Assembly (NCBI GenBank): GCA_963827545.1
Contig: CAWHBI010000031.1
Coordinates: 1-64,000 of the forward strand
Origin: AWTP1-13 sp963827545
GTDB lineage: Bacteria > Pseudomonadota > Alphaproteobacteria > Rhizobiales > Hyphomicrobiaceae
Length of the DNA: 64,000 bases
Direction of reading: 5' to 3'
The notes beneath the pieces are model-generated. The model was not told where the DNA came from, searched no databases, and saw only the letters and a program-made list of their open reading frames with translations. A program made the position numbers and the translations under genes. This document shows, piece by piece, positions 1 through 7,850 of the stretch (the stretch's first letter is position 1; every line of letters begins with the position of its first letter).

Positions 1-70
1 ATGATGCAGCGCCTGTCGCTTAAGCTAGGCGAAGGACGATAAGCGAGCGGAGCCAAAACAACGTCGGGGC

Positions 71-703
71 TTAGAAGCCCTTGCGTTTCAGTACGACAAA
101 CCACTTGTGCGAGCGGTCGGCGATCAAACCGGCCGCCGTCAATGGAATTGTCTTGCGCGTGACTGAATCCAATACGTTGGCGCCAACCACATCAATCTCG
201 CGCTCTCTTCGCGCAACCACGATATCTGTGTGAGAGGGATAGCTTCCCGTCCTGTCAAAGAAAGCTTGAGCCTGCTCGAATGTTATGCCCTGCGCGTAGG
301 TATACCCCACCATATCGCCAACCTGCGGCGAGGCCTGAGGCTCGTTAAGTCTGAAAGCGTGGTAGAGCGCCGGTTGATTCTCCTTGCGGGCTTTCACGAA
401 CTTCCTGATCCACGTTGAATGGGCCTGGGAGAACGGAAAGTCATTTCGAGTGAACCCTGCGCCTGCGAAGATTGCCGATATTCCAACAGCCGACCAAAAG
501 TAGTGATCGTTGGAGATGTCTATCAGGGATGGCGATCCGCCACCGACTGAGCAATAGTGGTCGAGCACGTACTTCGCAAAGGGCCTCTCATCGTCTGTGT
601 GCCCAATCGTGCGCCTTCCGCTTGAGAGGTTCCATTTGGATTTTCCCCAGTGCTCCCATTCCTTGTTCGCTGATTCGAGCAGATCCGCTTCCGTTTTTGC
701 CAT
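71..703 (-). CDS. DUF2272-like protein of unknown function
   Basis: A 210-residue soluble protein that resembles the DUF2272 family, whose role is not established. The family-like core is a tryptophan-serine-alanine segment (WSAVGISAIFAG, about residue 70) followed by a serine/histidine stretch (SQAHSTWIRKF), which in this family look like active-site elements of a hydrolase-like fold; that is inference. The start was set at 703 because a GGAGG lies 7 bases upstream; an upstream in-frame ATG at 775 would overlap the preceding gene's stop and has no better site. It follows the membrane-anchored protein at 772-1854 by about 70 bases on the same strand, so the two are probably co-transcribed and may share a substrate. 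No signal peptide is visible. Confidence 0.6.
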   Translation of the reverse strand: MAKTEADLLESANKEWEHWGKSKWNLSSGRRTIGHTDDERPFAKYVLDHYCSVGGGSPSLIDISNDHYFWSAVGISAIFAGAGFTRNDFPFSQAHSTWIRKFVKARKENQPALYHAFRLNEPQASPQVGDMVGYTYAQGITFEQAQAFFDRTGSYPSHTDIVVARREREIDVVGANVLDSVTRKTIPLTAAGLIADRSHKWFVVLKRKGF

Positions 704-771
704 TTGCATTCCTCCCGTCTCATTCAGCGGATTTATGTGCGGGACCGCGCCACTCGACCCCTGTCTCCGCA

Positions 772-1854
772 TCAAACAAAATCGGCTTGTGCCCGATTCC
801 AGCGCTTTGCTGCGATCTGCGGTCTGGCATCAATGGCCGCTTTGAGCTTGCGCGTGCGTTCCCTCCACCTGGGATCGCCAATCGAGACCAGGGCCTGATA
901 AGGGGTCGAGGACCGCAGCGCCTGCTCGATCATGACCCAATTGCCGCGTCCCTGATGCAGGATGTCAGCGATGACGCAGCACTGGTTTGCCGGACGCTGG
1001 TCGATGCCGACGCGCTGGTCGGCCCTTGCCATGAACGACTTGAACACGGCAATCATCTGCGCCACCTGCGCGGCACGCGCATCGACGGAGTTGCTCGTCC
1101 AGTGGATCAGCTTGGCCGCCGCGATGACCTCCGCGTCTTGAACCTCCCGCAGGCCCGGATTGAGGTAGCGCATAAGGCCACTGGTCGTCGTGTCGCTTTC
1201 CAGCGCTATGGGTGAGCCGTCCGTTTGGGAGATCCGCCCGTTAACAACGCCAAGATGAGGAAAGTAGTCTGGCGCCTGCGGCAAGGCGAGCATCGCGCGC
1301 AAATACTTGACGAAGTCGCCGTTCGGCACATGAGCGGCAAACTGACCGAAGCCGAATGTAAATGCCGCCCTGTCGTACGTGTTCAGAGTGAGAAAGTTGC
1401 GCCCTTCGCAGATTGCGGTCGGCTCTATCAGCGATGCCCACAATCCGTACTTTTGTTCGAAATCGACGACTTGATAGTCGAGACGTTCAAGCCTGCTTCT
1501 CGGGAACACGTTGTAAAGGCCGATGTTGCCTTCGTAGGGCACGCGGCGGCCGACGAAGAACGCGGTTGCGTTGTCGGGTTTGCAGGAAAAATCGGAGCCA
1601 TTTCTCAGGATCGTAAAAATAATCGCCATGACCGCTATCCATCCAACAATGAGTACACGATAGCGTGCTTTGAGCTTCGATACAACTTCCGCGCGCAAAA
1701 CAGCGTAGGCAGCATTCCCGGGCGGAGAGAGCGGCACACACACCTCAATGACGCGGAAGGCCCCCGACCGCCAGAGGGGCGGCAGCGCGGCCGTCTTGCG
1801 TCCCAACTCGTCATCCGGCAGGTTGCTCGCTCCATCCACCGCACAAAAATGCAC
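772..1854 (-). CDS. Membrane-anchored protein of unknown function
   Basis: I do not recognise this gene with certainty. As read from the first ATG it has 360 residues, with one hydrophobic segment at about 67-83 (GWIAVMAIIF) preceded by basic residues, so the bulk is probably periplasmic. A striking motif is FTFGFGQFAAH at about 165-175, a phrase that recalls lysozyme-like or chitosanase-like hypothetical proteins; this resemblance is from memory and weak. The first 50 residues are poor coding sequence and the true start is probably internal, shortly before the hydrophobic segment. It is the upstream member of a pair with the DUF2272-like gene, and lies divergently, 11 bases from msrB if the first ATG is used, which also argues for a shorter protein. 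Confidence 0.45.
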   Translation of the reverse strand: MHFCAVDGASNLPDDELGRKTAALPPLWRSGAFRVIEVCVPLSPPGNAAYAVLRAEVVSKLKARYRVLIVGWIAVMAIIFTILRNGSDFSCKPDNATAFFVGRRVPYEGNIGLYNVFPRSRLERLDYQVVDFEQKYGLWASLIEPTAICEGRNFLTLNTYDRAAFTFGFGQFAAHVPNGDFVKYLRAMLALPQAPDYFPHLGVVNGRISQTDGSPIALESDTTTSGLMRYLNPGLREVQDAEVIAAAKLIHWTSNSVDARAAQVAQMIAVFKSFMARADQRVGIDQRPANQCCVIADILHQGRGNWVMIEQALRSSTPYQALVSIGDPRWRERTRKLKAAIDARPQIAAKRWNRAQADFV

Positions 1855-1865
1855 TGGACCCCTGC

Positions 1866-2270
1866 ATGGCCACGACCAAGCAATACCCCGTCACCCGCAC
1901 CGACGCCGAGTGGCGCAAGCTGCTCACCCCCGAGCAATACGAGATCATGCGCCAGCATGGCACCGAGGCGCCCGGAAGCTGTGCGCTCAACTTCGAGAAG
2001 CGCGCCGGCACCTTCACGTGTGCGGGGTGCGATCAGCCGCTGTTCGTATCCAAGAAGAAATTCGAGAGCGGCACCGGCTGGCCTTCCTTCAACGATCCGG
2101 TGCCAGGGTCGGTGGAGACCACCGAGGACCGCAGCTACGGCATGGTCCGCACCGAGGTGAACTGCAGCCGCTGCGGCAGTCACCTGGGCCACGTCTTCGA
2201 CGACGGCCCGCCCCCGACGGGCCTGCGCTACTGCATCAACGGCGTCGCCATGAAGTTCCTGCCGGAGTAA
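1866..2270 (+). CDS. msrB: Peptide-methionine (R)-S-oxide reductase MsrB
   Basis: Repairs oxidised proteins by reducing methionine R-sulfoxide, using thioredoxin. The 134-residue length is normal for a single-domain MsrB. Two CxxC pairs that bind structural zinc are at C52/C55 (CAGC) and C100/C103 (CSRC). The substrate pocket motif GTGWPSF is at 69-75 and the catalytic cysteine is C123 in RYCINGVAMKF. C39 could be a resolving cysteine. No signal peptide is present, so it should be cytoplasmic. It is transcribed away from the 772-1854 gene and ends convergently with pncA. No strong ribosome-binding site is seen before the ATG. Confidence 0.95.
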   Translation: MATTKQYPVTRTDAEWRKLLTPEQYEIMRQHGTEAPGSCALNFEKRAGTFTCAGCDQPLFVSKKKFESGTGWPSFNDPVPGSVETTEDRSYGMVRTEVNCSRCGSHLGHVFDDGPPPTGLRYCINGVAMKFLPE

Positions 2271-2290
2271 TGCCCGAACAACGTGGCCGC

Positions 2291-2923
2291 TCAGCCAAGT
2301 GCATCTGCCTTGATGGTCGCGATGCCGAGGGACGCGAAGCTCGCGAGCGTTGCCTTGATCGAGCCGTCGACTTCGATGCCGCGGCAGGCGTCTTCGACGA
2401 CGATCACGTCGAAGCCCTCGCGTCGCGCATCCTCGGCCGAGTAGCGCACGCAGAAATCGAGCGCCAGGCCGGCCACGAACAGGCGCTTCAGGCCGCGCTC
2501 GCGAAGGTAGCCAGCAAGACCGGTCGGGGTCTTGCGGTCGTTCTCATAGAAGGCGGAGTAGGAATCGGTGTGCGGCCGGAAGCCCTTGCGGATCAGCAGC
2601 GCCGCATGCGGAATGTCGAGGTCGCTGCGAAACTCCGCCCCGCGCGTGCCCTGTACGCAGTGGTCGGGCCACAGGATCTGCGGTCCGTAGGCGACCTCGA
2701 TGGTCTCATACGCCTTCCTCCCGGAATGGGAGGAGGCAAAGGATTGGTGCCCTGACGGGTGCCAGTCCTGCGTCAGGACCACATGCTGGAAGCGCCGGGC
2801 AAGCGCGTTGATGACTGGCACCACCTCATCGCCCCGCGGCACCGCAAGATTGCCGCCGGGGCAGAAGTCGTTCTGCACGTCGACCACCAGGAGGATGTCG
2901 CTGTCGCCGATGCTGATCGTCAT
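2291..2923 (-). CDS. pncA: Nicotinamidase / pyrazinamidase PncA
   Basis: Hydrolyses nicotinamide to nicotinate in NAD salvage; the family also activates pyrazinamide. The 210-residue protein shows the cysteine-hydrolase triad: D15 in VVDVQNDF, K113 in IRKG and C158 in LALDFCVR, with the conserved cis-peptide-type turn before the cysteine. Metal ligands are supplied by the DWHPSGH stretch at 53-59 (D53, H55) and probably H88. Length and order of motifs fit the E. coli/mycobacterial PncA group closely. It converges with msrB, ending 20 bases away, and is followed upstream by the binding-protein gene on the same strand after a short gap. Cytoplasmic. Confidence 0.93.
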   Translation of the reverse strand: MTISIGDSDILLVVDVQNDFCPGGNLAVPRGDEVVPVINALARRFQHVVLTQDWHPSGHQSFASSHSGRKAYETIEVAYGPQILWPDHCVQGTRGAEFRSDLDIPHAALLIRKGFRPHTDSYSAFYENDRKTPTGLAGYLRERGLKRLFVAGLALDFCVRYSAEDARREGFDVIVVEDACRGIEVDGSIKATLASFASLGIATIKADALG

Positions 2924-2978
2924 CTACGCTCCTCCGTCCGAGGGCCAACTGGCTCTTGCTTTGCTCGCCGGGCAGCGC

Positions 2979-3704
2979 TCACGCCGGCGGCGCGATGGAA
3001 AGGCCGCGCACCTTGTGGCGATCGATCAGGCCCTGAACGAACCCTGACGCCTTCACCTGCTCGACGAAATCGCGCAGGTACGCGGCAGCCGCAGAGTTCT
3101 TGCGCGCCGTGCCGATGGCCTGCTGAACGGACATGAACTTGCCGTCGAGGATGCGCGCGCCCGGCAGCTTCTCGACGTCCGTCAGCAGCCGAGGCCTCAA
3201 GCCCGCGAGAGCATCGAGCTTGTCGGTCACAAACTGCTCGCAGGCGGCATCGAGCGTCCCCGACTTCACCAGCTCGGCCTGTTTGATGTTGCGGTCGAGC
3301 CAGAGGCCGTAGGCGGCGCGCCCGGTGACAGCGATGCGCACGCCGGGGTTGTCGACGTCGGTTATCGTTTTCAGCGCCGAGCCTGCCGGCACGAGGTAGG
3401 TGGCCTCGATCTCAACGTAGGCTGGAGAGAACGCGATCTTCTCGGCGCGCTGCGGCTCCGCGCCGATCAGGCCGATGTCCCAGGCGCCGGTCTCGGCCGC
3501 GTCCGCCAGCTCGCCGGGCGTCTTGTAGGTCACGTACTTGACCGGCACGCCCAGGCGCCCTGCGATCTCGCGCGCCATGTCGGGCGCCACGCCCACGGGG
3601 TCGCCGGTCTCGGTTTTCCCCGTCACCAGCAGGAAGTTGGAGAGATTGATGCCGGCGCGAAGGACGCCGGTCGGCGCCAGCTCGGCCTTGACTTGTTGCG
3701 ACAC
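2979..3704 (-). CDS. Family-3 solute-binding-like protein without signal peptide
   Basis: A periplasmic-binding-protein-II fold protein of the amino-acid (family 3) type: PTGVLRAGINLSNFLL near the start, an APDMAREIAGRLG helix, GAWDIGLIG and the late KASGFVQGLIDRH segment are typical. The start chosen is a GTG at 3704 with GGGAG nine bases upstream, giving 241 residues. The longer ATG at 3800 overlaps the ChaC-like stop by one base (TGATG), which would suggest coupling, but its extra 32 residues are neither a signal peptide nor typical of the family. Either way no export signal is visible, so this protein may act in the cytoplasm, as other members of this alphaproteobacterial subgroup appear to. 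No permease or ATPase is nearby. Confidence 0.8.
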   Translation of the reverse strand: MSQQVKAELAPTGVLRAGINLSNFLLVTGKTETGDPVGVAPDMAREIAGRLGVPVKYVTYKTPGELADAAETGAWDIGLIGAEPQRAEKIAFSPAYVEIEATYLVPAGSALKTITDVDNPGVRIAVTGRAAYGLWLDRNIKQAELVKSGTLDAACEQFVTDKLDALAGLRPRLLTDVEKLPGARILDGKFMSVQQAIGTARKNSAAAAYLRDFVEQVKASGFVQGLIDRHKVRGLSIAPPA

Positions 3705-3799
3705 CTGCGGTTGCTCCCGGTTTTTTGCGTGGCTCAAGAGAGCCAAGACCTTATCGCTTCGACAGCACGACGCCAACGTGCCGGAGCCACGCGCCGACA

Positions 3800-4537
3800 T
3801 CAGGGCTGCGGGCGCGGCTCCAGGACCTGGCGGACACGCAGGTGCAGATCATTGATCGCCGGATCGCTGAGGCCGAGCAAATCGAGCCGCTCGGCGACAT
3901 TCTCCAGATACTCGAGGCTGGTACCGCGGAAGCCCCGCCCGGTCGCCATGAACCTGGCCGTTTCGTCGATATCGAGCTGCACGTAGCGGTCCGACTGGCG
4001 GTTGATCTCGAAGGTGAGCGCTTCGACATTGCCCTGGGGCGTCTCGATCGGCACGAGCATCGGCACGTAGCTGCCCGTTACCATCTCGCGCATCCACAGG
4101 AGCTCGGTCTCCCGGTCGACGTGCTCGGCGGGGATGCGAAGGGCCAATCCGTTGCAGGTTCCGCCGCGGTCCAGCGCCGCCATCAGCGCGGGGTTCTCGG
4201 CAGAGCCCCGGCCGATCCGGCTCTTCAGGCAGAAGCTGCGATGGAAGCCGTGCAGTGTTGCCGTCCGGATCTCGACGATGTGGATGCCCGGGTCCCACAT
4301 CAGCGAGCCATATGCGAACACCCACAAATCCGCGCCGCGCCCCGCCAGCACGGCGGCCCGCGTCGCCTCGCGCTGCTCGTCCGTGAGGCGCCAGTTCGCC
4401 GGGTAGCCGTTCTGTTGCGCGACCCGGTCGAACTCCTTCAGCCTGTCGCGGGTGAGGCGATAGAAGGACTTCTCGGGCTCGACGATCTTGCCCGCCAGCG
4501 CGGGCACATGCGTGAAGGCTTCGGGCGGCAGGAGCAT
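3800..4537 (-). CDS. Gamma-glutamylcyclotransferase, ChaC-like
   Basis: A 245-residue protein of the ChaC/GCG branch, which cleaves glutathione to 5-oxoproline and Cys-Gly. The nucleotide-like binding loop is VFAYGSLMWDPG at 73-84 (YGSL at 76-79), followed by the RTATLHGFHRSFCLKS and GTCNGLALRI stretches characteristic of ChaC. The preceding 70 residues form a helical N-terminal extension. The reading frame runs open further upstream, but that part overlaps the divergent SDR gene at 4721 and is not protein-like, so the ATG at 4537 was chosen. It is upstream of, and touches, the binding-protein gene, suggesting one transcript. Substrate is inferred from the family. Confidence 0.85.
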   Translation of the reverse strand: MLLPPEAFTHVPALAGKIVEPEKSFYRLTRDRLKEFDRVAQQNGYPANWRLTDEQREATRAAVLAGRGADLWVFAYGSLMWDPGIHIVEIRTATLHGFHRSFCLKSRIGRGSAENPALMAALDRGGTCNGLALRIPAEHVDRETELLWMREMVTGSYVPMLVPIETPQGNVEALTFEINRQSDRYVQLDIDETARFMATGRGFRGTSLEYLENVAERLDLLGLSDPAINDLHLRVRQVLEPRPQP

Positions 4538-4720
4538 CGAGTTATCGGATTGGCAGTGTGGCGGGGCGGAACTGAGGCCCCGACCGTCTCTCCCCGAAGA
4601 CCACCTCTGCTCGAAGAGAAGTATCGAAACCTGACCCCGACCATTACTATTGAAGCGCGCCAGGTTGGCAAGGTCGCCGGCGCCACATGTCGGCGACGTC
4701 GGGAGGCCTTGGAGGGTGCC

Positions 4721-5539
4721 ATGAGTTCGACGCAGGCGAGAGTTGCAGACGATCCGGGCCTGGCCGGCAAGGTTGCCGTCATCGCCGGAGGGGGCGCTGC
4801 AGGCGACGGCATCGGCAACGGCCGAGCGGCGGCGATCCTGCTGGCGCGCGCGGGCGCACACGTGTTGGTGGTCGATCGTGACCTACCCTTGGCCGAACGC
4901 ACGGTGGCCATGATCGCGGCAGAAGGAGGCACCGCGGCCCCCCATCAAGCCGATCTCACCGACAATGCCCAGTGCCGCGGCATGATCGCCGCCGCGCTCG
5001 ATCGCTTCGGCCGCCTCGATTTCCTCGACAACAATATCGGCATCGGCAGCCGCGGCTCCGTCGTCGACGAGGACCCGGAAGCCTGGCGCCGCGTGATGCA
5101 GGTCAATGTCGAGACCATGTTCCTGGTCGCCAAGCACGCCATCCCCGCCATGATCAGGACGGCAGGCCGCGGCGCCATCGTCAACATCTCCTCGATCTCG
5201 GCCCTGCGCCCGCGCGGTCTCACCGCTTATTCCGTATCCAAGGGCGCCGTCATCTCCCTCACCCGCGCCATGGCGGTCGACCACGCTGCCGACGGCATCC
5301 GCGTCAACTGCATCGCACCTGGCCCCGTGTACACGCCCATGGTCTATGCCCGCGGAATGAGTGAGGAGGCGCGCGAGCGACGGCGCCGGTCGTCGGCCCT
5401 CGGCATCGAAGGTACGGGCTGGGATATTGGCCACGCCGTGCGCTTCCTGTTGTCCGACCACGCGCGCTACATCACCGGCCAGACCCTGGTGGTCGACGGC
5501 GGCGTCACGCTGCAGGCGCCGCCGCGCGACAACCAGTGA
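4721..5539 (+). CDS. Short-chain dehydrogenase/reductase (SDR)
   Basis: A classical SDR of 272 residues, NAD(P)-dependent, substrate unknown. The cofactor loop is GGGAAGDGIGNG at 23-34; an acidic residue after beta-2 (VVDRD, 51-54) favours NAD. The catalytic set is Ser157, Tyr170 and Lys174 (NISS ... AYSVSK). The usual NNAG is NNIG at 104-107. The C-terminal TGQTLVVDGG is standard. A GGAGG lies 5 bases before the ATG. It is the first gene of a plus-strand run with the carboxymuconolactone-decarboxylase-like and NUDIX genes, separated by only 46 and 1 bases, which suggests a small operon of unknown catabolic purpose. Confidence 0.9.
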   Translation: MSSTQARVADDPGLAGKVAVIAGGGAAGDGIGNGRAAAILLARAGAHVLVVDRDLPLAERTVAMIAAEGGTAAPHQADLTDNAQCRGMIAAALDRFGRLDFLDNNIGIGSRGSVVDEDPEAWRRVMQVNVETMFLVAKHAIPAMIRTAGRGAIVNISSISALRPRGLTAYSVSKGAVISLTRAMAVDHAADGIRVNCIAPGPVYTPMVYARGMSEEARERRRRSSALGIEGTGWDIGHAVRFLLSDHARYITGQTLVVDGGVTLQAPPRDNQ

Positions 5540-5585
5540 TACGCCGATCGAAACGCCCAAGACTGAACCGAGGGAGACCCCGACG

Positions 5586-6152
5586 ATGGCCCGCGTGCCC
5601 TATCTCGACCTGAAGGACCTCGCTCCCGAGCACCAGGACCTGCTGGCGCGAAAGGCCAACATCTATCGCGCCCTGGCCAACAGCCCCAACGGCCTGCGTG
5701 CCTTCACCGGGCTCGGCGGCTTCATCCGCTTCAAGAGCAGGCTCGACCCGCGGCTGCGCGAGCTGGCGATCCTGATGGTGGGTTATCTCACGCGCTCGCC
5801 CTACGAGTGGTCGCATCATGTCGAGATCGGCAAGAAGTTCGGCGTATCGGATGACGACATCCGCGCCCTGGTCGATCAGGCGGAGGGCCGCCCGAGCAAG
5901 CTCGAGCCGCTTGCCAAGACGGTGCTGAAAGCAGTGCGCGAGATGACTGAGCAACTCGCCGTCTCGGATGCGACATTTGCTCACCTGCGCGAGAGCCTCG
6001 ACAACGAGTGTACTGTCGATCTGGTCCTCACCATCGCCTTCTACAACGCGGTAGTCCGCGTGCTGGCGAGCTTGCAGATCGATGTCGAGGACGAATACAA
6101 GCGCTATCTCGACGAGTTCCCTCTACCGGCCGGTGGCCAAGGCAAAACCTGA
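5586..6152 (+). CDS. Carboxymuconolactone decarboxylase / AhpD-like protein
   Basis: A 188-residue protein of the CMD/AhpD helical fold. The central helix pair with RLRELAILMVGYLTRSPYEWSHH shows the family signature: RLRELAIL followed by a Tyr-Glu-Trp-x-His-His segment, the general-acid site in non-redox members. The AhpD CxxC redox pair is absent, so a peroxidase role is unlikely and a lactone or carboxylic-acid enzyme is more likely; the substrate cannot be told. It sits in the middle of an operon, after the SDR and directly before the NUDIX gene, whose ATG is 1 base after this stop. An acceptable GAGGGAG site lies upstream of the start. Confidence 0.85.
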   Translation: MARVPYLDLKDLAPEHQDLLARKANIYRALANSPNGLRAFTGLGGFIRFKSRLDPRLRELAILMVGYLTRSPYEWSHHVEIGKKFGVSDDDIRALVDQAEGRPSKLEPLAKTVLKAVREMTEQLAVSDATFAHLRESLDNECTVDLVLTIAFYNAVVRVLASLQIDVEDEYKRYLDEFPLPAGGQGKT

Positions 6153-6153
6153 C

Positions 6154-6978
6154 ATGAGCAGCAAGGACTCCGCTCCGGTCCCGGCACGCCCGGCGGCGAC
6201 GGTCGTCATCCTGCGCGATGGAACCGATGGCATCGAAGTCTTCATGGTCGAGCGCCATCGCGAGATCGAGTTTGCCTCCGGCGCGCTCGTGTTCCCTGGC
6301 GGCAAGGTCGATCCGGAAGATTCCGATGCGGCATGGGCAGAGCTGGCAGCTGAGACACCCGCAGCACCCGACCGCTCCCTCTTTGTCGCCGCGGGCCGCG
6401 AGACCTTCGAGGAAGCCGGCCTCGTGCTCGCGCGGCGGCGCGGCACGCAGGCAATCCTGGACGCCAATGACGCGCACCGGCTGGTCGAGGCCCATCGGGC
6501 GCGCCTGCTCAATGGCGAGGTGACCTTTGTCGATATTGTCCGCAGCGAGGGCCTGGAGCTCGCTGCCGACCTGATGGTGCCGTTCGCCCACTGGATTACG
6601 CCGGAGCGTGTGCCCAAGCGCTTCGACACGCATTTCTTTCTGGTCGCGGCCCCCGTCGTCCAGCTGGGCGCCCACGACGGTGGGGAATTGGTCGAGGGCC
6701 TGTGGATCGCCCCGCAGCACGCGCTGCGCGATGCGGGAGCGGGCACGCGCACCCTGGTATTTGCCACGCGCATGAACCTGTCGAAACTGGCCCGCTACGC
6801 CACGGTGGCGGAAGCAGTCGAGGTGACGCGCTCCAAACCGGTCGTGACCGTGATGCCCAAGGCCAAGCGCACACCCGAAGGCCGCTGGCTGCAAATTCCC
6901 GCCGAAGCCGACTATGGCGTGACCGAGGTGTTCGTCGAGGAAGGGTCGCGCCTCGGCATGCCGGCCCATCGCGGCTGA
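6154..6978 (+). CDS. NUDIX hydrolase, NUDT19-like with long Nudix-box insertion
   Basis: A 274-residue NUDIX protein. The Nudix box is split: the GG of LVFPGGKVDPED is at 49-50, and the RETFEEAGL part is at 82-90, with about 30 residues inserted between. This split box is typical of the NUDT19/RP2p group, some of which hydrolyse CoA and acyl-CoA diphosphates; the activity here is inferred. The ATG at 6154 begins 1 base after the upstream TGA, indicating translational coupling. The link with an SDR and a CMD-like enzyme would fit turnover of an acyl-CoA intermediate, but no pathway is evident. Confidence 0.85.
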   Translation: MSSKDSAPVPARPAATVVILRDGTDGIEVFMVERHREIEFASGALVFPGGKVDPEDSDAAWAELAAETPAAPDRSLFVAAGRETFEEAGLVLARRRGTQAILDANDAHRLVEAHRARLLNGEVTFVDIVRSEGLELAADLMVPFAHWITPERVPKRFDTHFFLVAAPVVQLGAHDGGELVEGLWIAPQHALRDAGAGTRTLVFATRMNLSKLARYATVAEAVEVTRSKPVVTVMPKAKRTPEGRWLQIPAEADYGVTEVFVEEGSRLGMPAHRG

Positions 6979-7034
6979 AGCAAATGTGGTGAGCAGCTAA
7001 GCAAGTTTGCGTCGCGCCGTCGACGCTCGCTCGA

Positions 7035-7323
7035 TCGTCATCCCGGCGCCGCGAGTGCCCGAGAGGGCACGAGCGGGAAAAGGCCGGGACCCATGCACCG
7101 CGCAAAAAGCGCTCTTGGTCAACGCGTGCGGCGCGACACATTCGCGGGGGCCGTCGGCGTCAGTGCTCAAGCTGCTTGCCTCGAAACAGCATGGGGGGCA
7201 ATGCCAGGCGAGCTGAGGGCGCATCGTTGTGCACTCTAGCAGCCGAGAGCTGGCTGTCAGCTGCATGGGTCCCGGCCTTGTCCCCCTCGCGCGCTTCGCT
7301 TGCGAGGGGCGCCGGGATGACGA
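7035..7323. repeat. Composite intergenic inverted repeat (REP-like)
   Basis: In the 383-base gap between the NUDIX and VOC genes, two nested perfect 16-base inverted repeats are found. The outer arms are 7035-7050 and 7308-7323 (core CGTCATCCCGG / CCGGGATGACG); the inner arms are 7082-7097 and 7262-7277 (core GGCCGGGACCC). Spacers between inner and outer arms are about the same on each side (31 and 30 bases), so the whole can fold into one long imperfect hairpin. No coding sequence is supported here. It probably belongs to a dispersed family, since CGTCATCCCGG cores recur at 9.6 kb. Confidence 0.75.
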
Positions 7324-7361
7324 AAGGCTCGAGTGGCCCAGCGCTGGACTCGGCAGCGTGC

Positions 7362-7727
7362 TTAACCCAGCTCTTCCGGCGCACCGCCGAACTTGAGCAG
7401 GTTGCCGTGCGGATCGCGAATGTAGAACTCTTTCATGTTCCACGGCCGGACGGCGAAATCCGAGAGCCGCTCGACGCCTTTGACCCGGTACTCGTCGTAC
7501 AAGGAGGCGACCTGCCCGCCTCGGATGTAGCACGACGTGTTCTCGGCATACTCGCGCCGATCGGTCAGCCAGAAGTGGATTTCCATCTCGTCGCGGCGGG
7601 CGATCAGGTAGTCGCCCAGGCGTGCGGTTTCGAAGCCGAGCTGCTGCTCATAGAATGCCGCGGTGTCGTCGAGGTTCAGTGACGCGAGGATGGGAATGCA
7701 ACGCGCCTTGTCGTTCGAGCTGTGCAT
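7362..7727 (-). CDS. VOC-family protein, bleomycin-resistance-like
   Basis: A 121-residue vicinal-oxygen-chelate protein. The repeated beta-alpha-beta-beta-beta units are seen as CIPILASLNLDDTAAFYEQQLGFE followed by MEIHFWLT, then a second half ending FYIRDPHGNLLKFG. Length and the IHF strand match dimeric bleomycin/antibiotic-binding members rather than metal-dependent glyoxalases, although function cannot be decided from this. The start at 7727 was preferred because the upstream extension is not family-like. It is alone on the minus strand between a repeat region and the 3' end of prfC. Confidence 0.85.
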   Translation of the reverse strand: MHSSNDKARCIPILASLNLDDTAAFYEQQLGFETARLGDYLIARRDEMEIHFWLTDRREYAENTSCYIRGGQVASLYDEYRVKGVERLSDFAVRPWNMKEFYIRDPHGNLLKFGGAPEELG

Positions 7728-7850
7728 GGTCGGTGGGGCCCTCCGAATTTGCAGACGGCATGCCCACCCTCGATTCATAGCCGCATCGCGGCGCAAGCTA
7801 GTAGCTCCCGAGTTAAGGAGTCAACAACGCCGGCCTCGGCGCTCGATTTT

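Noticed and set aside
3725..4720. Upstream extension of the SDR frame
   Set aside because: It is antisense to the ChaC-like gene; the SDR has a good ribosome-binding site at 4721.
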